IMG/VR virus record: IMGVR_UViG_3300048084_000001
Span: 1 to 23,576 of that record
Length of the DNA: 23,576 bases
Direction: 5' to 3' (one strand)
From: a virus
Shown: positions 18,262-23,576 of the stretch, one piece after another
How the letters are laid out: every line of letters begins with the position of its first letter
Numbering within the stretch: position 1 is the stretch's first letter
Translations under genes and position numbers: made by a program
Notes under the pieces: model-generated
The model's database searches: none
What the model was told of the DNA's origin: nothing
What the model saw: only the letters and a program-made list of their open reading frames with translations

Positions 18262-19637
18262 TACGGCGCCGGAACCTCGTCGACGACCTTCGCGAAACCG
18301 TCCACGTCGAGGGTGCCGTTGGCCATGTAGCCGCCGTACGCGATCTCGACACCGAGGAGCTTGGGCTCCACGGCGGTCAGGAGGCCGATCCGGTCCTCGT
18401 ACACCTCGGTGAGCTCCTTGACGCCCACGATGAGCTGCCCGCTGGGGAAGCTCGGTACGACGGTGCGCGGGAAGTCGAGCACGTTCCCGCCGAAGTTCGT
18501 CGGCGAGCTGGAGCCGGCCACCGGACCCCCGCCGTTGTTGGCAGTCTGGCGGGTCCACTGGTCGATCAGCGGGCCGTAGAAAGCCCACATGTCCAGGGAC
18601 ATCCAGATGTGGTTGGGAAGCTCCTCAACCGACCCGTAGACCAGGGCGGCCGCGCCGTACAGCGCGCGAGCGAACCGCAGGAACGGGTCCGCGATGGTCG
18701 AATCGATCTCGACCTCGGCGACGATCGCGGTAGCGAAGTCGTCGGCGGCGCGGTTCTCGGTGAACTTGCCGTAGATGCGCTGGAGGTCGATCAGGATCGC
18801 GTTCCAGGCAGCCGGGGAGGTCCAGTCGATCACCTGGCGCGACACGTCGAGCGAGCCGCCGTAGGTGTTCTTCGTGAAGTCCACCGAGCCGACCACGAAC
18901 TGCTGGGAGGCGAGCTCGGTCTTCTCCGTGACCTGCTGGCCGACAGCGACGTGCTGGGTGACGATCGGCCGGCTGAACACCTTGCCCGGCACCCCGCCGA
19001 GGTCCTTCGCGCCGATCGACGAGATGAACGGGCGCTTGTCGTCGATCTGGTTGACGATCTCGCCAATGATCGGCTTCGGCAGCAGGCCCGGCACGTTGGC
19101 CGTGGTCTCGTTGACGATCGCGCGGGCCTCGTCCAGCAGGTCCAGGTTGGCACCCTTCAGCCGGTCGCGGGCCTCACCGTCACGGCCGCTGCCCATGTGG
19201 CCGACCGCGCGGAGCTGGTCAACGATCACGTCACCAGCGGTGATGTAGTCGCCGGCGCGCGGCGCCGTGCGGGCACCGAGACCGTTGCCGGCGGTCGGCT
19301 GACGCTCGCCGCCCTGGCCCCGGTTCTCGGCCGCCTGAAAGTACTCCTTGGCGGCGTCGTCGCCGGCAGCGCGCTGCTTGTCCATGTCGGAGATCAGCTT
19401 GAGCTGGGCGTCGATCTTGGCCACGCGGGCCTGGTTGTCGCCGATGAGCTTCGACTCCAGGTCGGACAGGTCGCGGTTGCCATCTTCCATGGCGTTCCGC
19501 GTGGCCTGCTCGCACAGGTCCAGCAGGCTGGTGCGCTCCTGCATGAGGTTGTCGATCATCGGGTTACGGTGCCGCAGCAGCCCGACCTGACCGACAGGCA
19601 GCGGGCGGCGTACCGCCCGCATCTTGTTGGGGTTCAT
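18261..19637 (-). CDS. HK97-fold major capsid protein
   Basis: 458 aa from the ATG at 19637, chosen because GGAGGG lies 3 nt upstream; an in-frame GTG 6 codons earlier is less well placed. The N-terminal region (about residues 25-115) is a charged helical delta-like domain (LDLCEQATRNAMEDGN, AKIDAQLKLISDMDKQR). The body has the HK97-fold features: an N-arm/E-loop zone with KVFSRPIVTQHVAVG and TEKTELASQQFVVG, then the spine-type helix VIDWTSPAAWNAILIDLQ, and P/A-domain segments such as GSVEELPNHIWMSLDMWAF. Subunits form the head lattice on an icosahedral shell. The delta domain should be removed by the protease encoded upstream. Confidence 0.92.
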   Translation of the reverse strand: MNPNKMRAVRRPLPVGQVGLLRHRNPMIDNLMQERTSLLDLCEQATRNAMEDGNRDLSDLESKLIGDNQARVAKIDAQLKLISDMDKQRAAGDDAAKEYFQAAENRGQGGERQPTAGNGLGARTAPRAGDYITAGDVIVDQLRAVGHMGSGRDGEARDRLKGANLDLLDEARAIVNETTANVPGLLPKPIIGEIVNQIDDKRPFISSIGAKDLGGVPGKVFSRPIVTQHVAVGQQVTEKTELASQQFVVGSVDFTKNTYGGSLDVSRQVIDWTSPAAWNAILIDLQRIYGKFTENRAADDFATAIVAEVEIDSTIADPFLRFARALYGAAALVYGSVEELPNHIWMSLDMWAFYGPLIDQWTRQTANNGGGPVAGSSSPTNFGGNVLDFPRTVVPSFPSGQLIVGVKELTEVYEDRIGLLTAVEPKLLGVEIAYGGYMANGTLDVDGFAKVVDEVPAP

Positions 19638-19770
19638 GGTCCCTCCGGGGTCCACTAGTTCTGGTCTCCGGTCGGGTGTTCGCTGGGTGCTCCGGGTGCC
19701 CGTATAGGGCGGCGCGGATGCGGCGCATACGAACGGCGCGGCCTGTCACGCACAGGGTACGACAAGCCAA

Positions 19771-19796
19771 AGCGCCCAGCTCGAAAGCTGGGCGCT
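19771..19796. terminator. Perfect hairpin between protease and capsid genes
   Basis: AGCGCCCAGCT (19771-19781) and its complement AGCTGGGCGCT (19786-19796) flank the loop CGAA, an 11-bp stem. It lies 52 nt after the protease stop and 134 nt before the capsid start in the leftward direction. The flank on the transcribed side is TTGGCTTGTC, so a short T-rich tail is almost absent. It may be a partial terminator or an RNA stabiliser that lets the capsid gene be expressed at its own level. Confidence 0.7.
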
Positions 19797-19847
19797 CGGT
19801 GTGCGTGGACAGTAGGCGCCCACGTACGGGGATGTGGAGAGCGTAAC

Positions 19848-20480
19848 TCAGATCGGGGGGTTGTTCTTGAGTTGCTCGATCTTCGCCAGCATCTCGTCGT
19901 AGCCGGTCTTGTGGGAACCGCGCGCCTCCGACGCCATCGCCCGATCGGCCGTCCGGACCCACTGCACGTGGGCACCCACGTACGCCGGCGTGGACACCAG
20001 CGAGGTCTCGATCAACCGGGCCTCCGTGCGCAGCACGTAGTCGAGCTGATTCGAACCGGGCTCGGCGTAGATCCAGTCCGAGCGCAGCGGGTGAAACCGG
20101 ATCGACATGTAGCCCATCGCGGCGTGGCCGTCCTTGTCCGGGATCGCCATCCGGGCCAGCGCCTGCGCCTGCTGGTGCTCCTCCAGCTTCCACACCCCGC
20201 GCAGCCCGGCGGTCTCCTCGTGCCACTCCTTCGCGACCCCGAGCGGCATCGACATGTCATCGTGGAACGCCAGCAGCGGCAGGCCCCGCGCGGCCTCCTT
20301 GATCGACTTCGCCAGAGAGCCCTTCTGGAACTCCTCTTCAAACCAGCCGATGGAGGCGCGGACGCCGTACGGCACCGCGATACCGGACAGCTGGGTGAGG
20401 TTCTTGCTGACCTCGGCCTCTCGGATCTCGAAGCCCAGCGACGCGGAGATCCGCCGCTCGGCGATGGTGGCGACGCTCAT
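19848..20480 (-). CDS. HK97-family prohead protease
   Basis: 210 aa, the ATG overlapping the portal stop (ATGA). The protein has the U35-type serine protease pattern: the GIAVPYGV opening, FEEEFQKGSLAKSI, LPLLAFHDD with the candidate catalytic His73, the GYMSIRF strand with candidate Ser126, and ARLIETSLVSTPAY with Glu158 in the position of the third catalytic residue. It would process the capsid delta domain inside the prohead and then itself. Its size is normal for the family. Residues 175-210 are a helical tail that may act as a scaffold-like extension. Confidence 0.9.
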   Translation of the reverse strand: MSVATIAERRISASLGFEIREAEVSKNLTQLSGIAVPYGVRASIGWFEEEFQKGSLAKSIKEAARGLPLLAFHDDMSMPLGVAKEWHEETAGLRGVWKLEEHQQAQALARMAIPDKDGHAAMGYMSIRFHPLRSDWIYAEPGSNQLDYVLRTEARLIETSLVSTPAYVGAHVQWVRTADRAMASEARGSHKTGYDEMLAKIEQLKNNPPI

Positions 20481-21655
20481 GATGCATTCTCCTCTGCGGT
20501 GTCGTCCGCCGGGTTGGGGACGGCCTGTAGCTGGGGTGGTGACGCCGGGTCGGCTTCGGCCAGCGCGGCCGGCTGCTCCGGGAACTCGCCTGCGGTGGGC
20601 TCCTCAGGAAGCCCGGCGTAGATCCGGCCTTCCTCCTGGGTCATGAGGGGCTTGCCGCCGGTCGCAGCGAGCAGGGTCGTCACCATGGAGCCGAAGTCGT
20701 CTCGGGTCAGGGTCGGGCGGTCAAAGCGGATGTCCTGGCCGAGCGGCACCAGGCTGTCGGACCAGGTCTGCTCAAAGACGTTCATCACGAACTCCAGCGA
20801 CAGCCGCAGCAGCCCGGTGAACATCGGGCCCGGCGACTTGTAGTTGTGGCTGGCTCCCTGGTGGTTCACGTAGTAGGCGTCCAGGTTGAACATGTTCGCG
20901 GTGTCGATCAGCGACAGGCCCCGCGCCTCGACCATCTGGGCATCGTTCGGCGACCATGCCAGGGGTACGACCTGGGTTCCGTTCGGCAGCAGGGCGGCCC
21001 GCCGACCCGGTCCCCGGAACTTCTCGTCCCAGGCCTCGCCGGCTTCGTCCATCTCGGTCGGGGTGGGGTCCTCCTGGGGCATGATCACCGCAACCGACGG
21101 CACCCCGCCCTTGCGGAGGTTCTCGCCTTCAGCGGCGGACTGCATGGCGATCCGGTCGAGGTACTCAAGGTGCTGTTCCACGACGCCGACGCCGCGCCAG
21201 GGCTGCCAGTCGGCGGCCCCGCGCTGGACGTGGATCACGTCGTAGCGGTTCACGAGTTTGCCGTTGAGGTAGTAGTCCACCCCGCCGTCCGGGGTCTCCT
21301 CTGGGCCCGCCTGCCACCACATGTGCGCCGGGAAGTAGCGGGTGGACAGCGGGGTGCCGGCGTACCCGCGCTGGGTGATCAGCGAGACGGCGTTGCCGTG
21401 CACCCACCAGTCCTTGACCTGCATAGCGATCCAGTTCGCGCGGGTCCGCAGCGACGGGTCCGGCTTCTGGAGAACCGTTGGGCGCGGTAGCTTCGTCTCA
21501 CCCCGGTAGCTGTCGAGCGCGAGCTGACCGAGTGCCGCCGTGTACACCTGGACGGCCTTCGCCACCGCCGGGATGGCCTCTGCTGTGCACGCATTCCAGA
21601 CCTGCCGGGTCAGCGTGGAAGGGTCCACTACCGGGGGCCAGAGCTGTCCTGACAT
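20477..21655 (-). CDS. Portal protein, HK97 family
   Basis: 392 aa from ATG at 21655, preferred over the GTG two codons before because GAGGTGA lies directly upstream. Family features in order: a helical N-terminal part (AEAIPAVAKAVQVYTAALGQ), then LDSYRGETKLPRP, the wing RANWIAMQVKDWWVHGNAVSL, and the clip/stem zone around NRYDVIHVQRG. The FRGPGRRAALLPNGTQVVPL segment and LIDTANMFNLDAYYVN belong to the conserved C-terminal half. The C-terminus is Pro/Ala/Glu-rich. Portals form the 12-fold ring at the head vertex through which terminase pumps DNA. The order terminase, portal, protease, capsid is standard. Confidence 0.92.
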   Translation of the reverse strand: MSGQLWPPVVDPSTLTRQVWNACTAEAIPAVAKAVQVYTAALGQLALDSYRGETKLPRPTVLQKPDPSLRTRANWIAMQVKDWWVHGNAVSLITQRGYAGTPLSTRYFPAHMWWQAGPEETPDGGVDYYLNGKLVNRYDVIHVQRGAADWQPWRGVGVVEQHLEYLDRIAMQSAAEGENLRKGGVPSVAVIMPQEDPTPTEMDEAGEAWDEKFRGPGRRAALLPNGTQVVPLAWSPNDAQMVEARGLSLIDTANMFNLDAYYVNHQGASHNYKSPGPMFTGLLRLSLEFVMNVFEQTWSDSLVPLGQDIRFDRPTLTRDDFGSMVTTLLAATGGKPLMTQEEGRIYAGLPEEPTAGEFPEQPAALAEADPASPPQLQAVPNPADDTAEENAS

Positions 21656-21662
21656 CGTCACC

Positions 21663-23228
21663 TCATCCGATCTTGAACCGTGGCCGGTCCGGCTTCGGTG
21701 GGCGCGGATGATCCATGGCCCACACTGCGGCGGTTACCGCGTCGATCGGGGCAACCGAGGTTTCTACGCCGTCCCATGCCCACGCTCCCGCTCCTGCTCG
21801 CCGTTTGCCTGCATTCTCCACCGACAGTGTCAGCTCGGCCTGCGCGATGTGGTGGAACGTCGGGCGGGGAGTCGTCGTGGCCTCCTTCACGATCCGGGCA
21901 CACGCGGCCCCCCACTCCCTCAACGTGATCCTGAGGACCTCCCACTCCTCCGGCCAGTCCGCGCGGGCCTCCAGCACGTCCACAGCGTCCAGGACGGCCC
22001 CTGCAGCGTTGGCAGCGATCTGTACGTGGTCGTTGCGGCCGGCCAGCTCCATCAGCTCGGCCTCCAGCCACTGCGACCCCGGCTTGCTTCGCAGGATCTC
22101 GGCCGTGACCTCGCCGGTCTCCAGGTCTCGGAACGCGGCAGCGATTGCGCCGTCACCGTGGCGCGGGTCGACCGCCACACCGAATGCGACCGGGGCACCG
22201 GTCGGGATCGGCCGGTCCACGCACGCAGCCCAGGACGCCTGCGGGATGATCGCGAGCTTGCCGCCCCCAGCCATCCGGTTGCCGTAGGCCCGCAGGAACC
22301 CTTCACGGCCGAGCTTCTCCCACTCGCTGGTCCGGATGTGCTGAGACATCCGGGCCGCCGGCGCGGTCGGGTGGAATCCGATCGCCGGGTGAATCTCGAT
22401 GCACGCCTGGACCAGGTCCTCGTCCGGCAAGTCGTCCAGCTGCACGCCGGCGACGACGTCCGGCAGCGACCATTCGAAGTAGGCCAGCCCCGACCGGCGC
22501 CCGAGCTCGACCGCCTGCCGACCCCTCAGCACGTCACGGTTCAAACCCCACGACTCCCGGGTGCCGGCCGTCGATGTCTTCCACGCCTGAGCGTTCTTCG
22601 TCAGAAACCCCGGGCTGTACGACTGCTCCAGGTCCCGTGCCCGTTTCTGGTCGAACGCCCACCACTCGTCAACGTCGACCATGTCCGGCGACTCGCCATC
22701 CATCTGCGTCTCACCCGGCGTAAACGGTCGAAGGTTGGCGAGGGTGTCCCGCCACGTCACCACCTCATGCCCGATCGACACCTTGGACTTGATCCGGTGA
22801 GCGATCCCGCTGGACGGCTTCTCCATCCACAGCCGGGCCTTGTTCCACCGGTCCAACGCCTTCCCCCCGGACTGCGCCGTCATCCACAACTCACCCAGCT
22901 CCAGCCGCCCGAGCCGGTGCACGTAGACCGGGATCTTCAGCGTTGTCTTGCCCGCCTGCCGGGGCACCGTAACGACCACCTCGTCGTACGCCCACCACCC
23001 CGTAACCGGATCGACCTCGTGCGCCACGTCGACGATGAACCGCTGCCACGGCATCAACGGCATACCGAGCTCGGCAGCGATCGCAGCAACCGCCGGACCG
23101 AACGTCGGACGCTCAGGGCTACGTGGTGTGGCCCATCGTGGGGCCGGCCCGCAAGAGGGCGTCCAGATCAGCCGGGGCGCCTCCTGCGATCTGTCCGGAA
23201 GGCTCAGAGATGGTGCTTCGATCGACAC
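21663..23228 (-). CDS. Terminase large subunit
   Basis: 521 aa from GTG at 23228, preferred because GAGGGGG lies 4 nt upstream. The ATPase domain has Walker A VPRQAGKT at about 88-95 and a Walker B/catalytic Glu pair in DMVDVDEWW at about 182-190. LWMTAQSG and WKTSTAGT fit the adenine-binding and coupling (motif III) regions. The C-terminal nuclease half contains VAVDPRHGDGAIAAAF (first acidic strand) and APIDAVTAAVWAM near the end. It cuts and pumps DNA into the prohead. A 110-nt overlap with the upstream gene is longer than usual. It is directly followed by the portal gene. Confidence 0.93.
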   Translation of the reverse strand: MSIEAPSLSLPDRSQEAPRLIWTPSCGPAPRWATPRSPERPTFGPAVAAIAAELGMPLMPWQRFIVDVAHEVDPVTGWWAYDEVVVTVPRQAGKTTLKIPVYVHRLGRLELGELWMTAQSGGKALDRWNKARLWMEKPSSGIAHRIKSKVSIGHEVVTWRDTLANLRPFTPGETQMDGESPDMVDVDEWWAFDQKRARDLEQSYSPGFLTKNAQAWKTSTAGTRESWGLNRDVLRGRQAVELGRRSGLAYFEWSLPDVVAGVQLDDLPDEDLVQACIEIHPAIGFHPTAPAARMSQHIRTSEWEKLGREGFLRAYGNRMAGGGKLAIIPQASWAACVDRPIPTGAPVAFGVAVDPRHGDGAIAAAFRDLETGEVTAEILRSKPGSQWLEAELMELAGRNDHVQIAANAAGAVLDAVDVLEARADWPEEWEVLRITLREWGAACARIVKEATTTPRPTFHHIAQAELTLSVENAGKRRAGAGAWAWDGVETSVAPIDAVTAAVWAMDHPRPPKPDRPRFKIG

Positions 23229-23496
23229 GTGACCCCCTCGGCTCCAGCTCTGCCAGCAGTCCACGGAGCTGAGTCGTCAGCTTCACGACCTCGGCCCCGT
23301 GATCGGCCTCCTGCGCGGCATCAAGGCGACGCGCCGTCAGCTTCGCGAGCTCCACATGAGCCGCACGGGCCCCGCCGACCGCGCCGGCAGCCGTCAACTC
23401 ACGAATCGTCTTGTTGACGGCCCTCTCCACGGCTCCAGGGCGCCTACGAGGCGCAGCAATCCCGGGGGCATCCGGGGGGATCGTTGCCAACGTCAT
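23119..23496 (-). CDS. Probable terminase small subunit
   Basis: 125 aa from an ATG at 23496. A Pro/Arg-rich N-terminus (PRRRPGAVERAVNKTIREL) precedes a largely helical body (ARAAHVELAKLTARRLDAAQ, KLTTQLRGLLAELEP) and a flexible tail. There is no clear helix-turn-helix, so the call rests on size, helicity and position just upstream of the large terminase; actinophage small terminases often look like this. It would recognise packaging sites and form the motor ring. No strong ribosome site is visible in the 20 nt before the start. Confidence 0.65.
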   Translation of the reverse strand: MTLATIPPDAPGIAAPRRRPGAVERAVNKTIRELTAAGAVGGARAAHVELAKLTARRLDAAQEADHGAEVVKLTTQLRGLLAELEPRGSRVDRSTISEPSGQIAGGAPADLDALLRAGPTMGHTT

Positions 23497-23576
23497 GCGG
23501 ACAGGATCGCATAGGGCCCAATCAGGCCCCGGCGGTCGTCACTCTGTGTGGATCGGAGAGAGAAACATCGGGCCGG
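23497..23576. other. Untranslated right end of the window
   Basis: 80 bp upstream of the small terminase candidate. I see no convincing promoter, ribosome site or inverted repeat. GGGCCC at 23515-23520 region and the nearby CCTATGCG are too weak to call. A packaging site is conceivable by position only. Confidence 0.3.

Noticed and set aside
17664-19658. 664-aa open frame on the + strand opposite the capsid and connector genes
   Set aside because: It is antisense to well-supported genes, has no start signal, and its sequence is His/Arg/Val/Leu-rich low-complexity typical of shadow frames in high-GC DNA.
21540-23417. 625-aa open frame on the + strand opposite portal and terminase
   Set aside because: Antisense shadow of the terminase genes; no domain, no ribosome site and Arg/Pro/His-biased composition.
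1-23576. tRNA genes, integrase, attachment sites, insertion sequences
   Set aside because: I found no tRNA-like cloverleaf, no tyrosine or serine recombinase motifs, and no transposase or flanking IS-type repeats in reading both strands; the search was by eye, so a small site could be missed.

Overview
The window is a stretch of a temperate-type siphovirus (free phage or prophage) of a GC-rich actinobacterium. Evidence for the host group: base composition strongly G+C rich by eye, many GTG starts, start/stop overlaps of the GTGA/ATGA/TGATG type at most gene junctions, long spurious antisense ORFs typical of high-GC DNA, and protein families (short actinophage connector, DUF5047-like tail protein, RecT plus Cas4/RecB-like exonuclease) common in phages of Streptomyces, Micromonospora and relatives. 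The exact host cannot be read from the sequence. No integrase, att site or tRNA is visible, so lysogeny is inferred only from the small XRE regulator.

Right part, read leftward (23.5 to 9.16 kb): the late module. Order: small terminase candidate, large terminase, portal, prohead protease, HK97-fold major capsid protein, head-tail connector, tail-terminator-like protein, major tail (tube) protein, HK97 gp10-like protein, a short tape measure (476 aa), three minor tail proteins, a glycine-rich tail-tip candidate, small proteins, a membrane-anchored collagen-like protein, a SAP-like protein, an M15-type endolysin, a two-TM holin and a small CxxC protein. The block ends at a perfect 16-bp stem hairpin (9093-9133).

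Centre (7.74 to 9.13 kb): a rightward operon of four small genes (DnaJ-type CxxCxGxG protein, CPHC-ending protein, membrane protein, basic 51-aa protein), divergent from a 71-aa XRE regulator. The 114-bp intergenic region has promoters in both directions and three TGACG repeats spaced 20-21 bp; the XRE transcript looks leaderless.

Left part, read leftward (7.7 to 0.06 kb): the early module. It holds a membrane protein, several unknowns, a PD-(D/E)XK exonuclease, RecT with an unusual C-terminal extension, small Cys-rich proteins, RusA resolvase, a winged-helix replication-type protein, an iterated G-tract repeat region resembling an origin, and an HNH protein. Inside it sits a gene pair (2739-3271) that looks like a tail assembly chaperone with a -1 frameshift extension. 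That pair normally lies between the major tail and tape measure genes, where this phage has no room for it. This displaced chaperone is the most notable observation.
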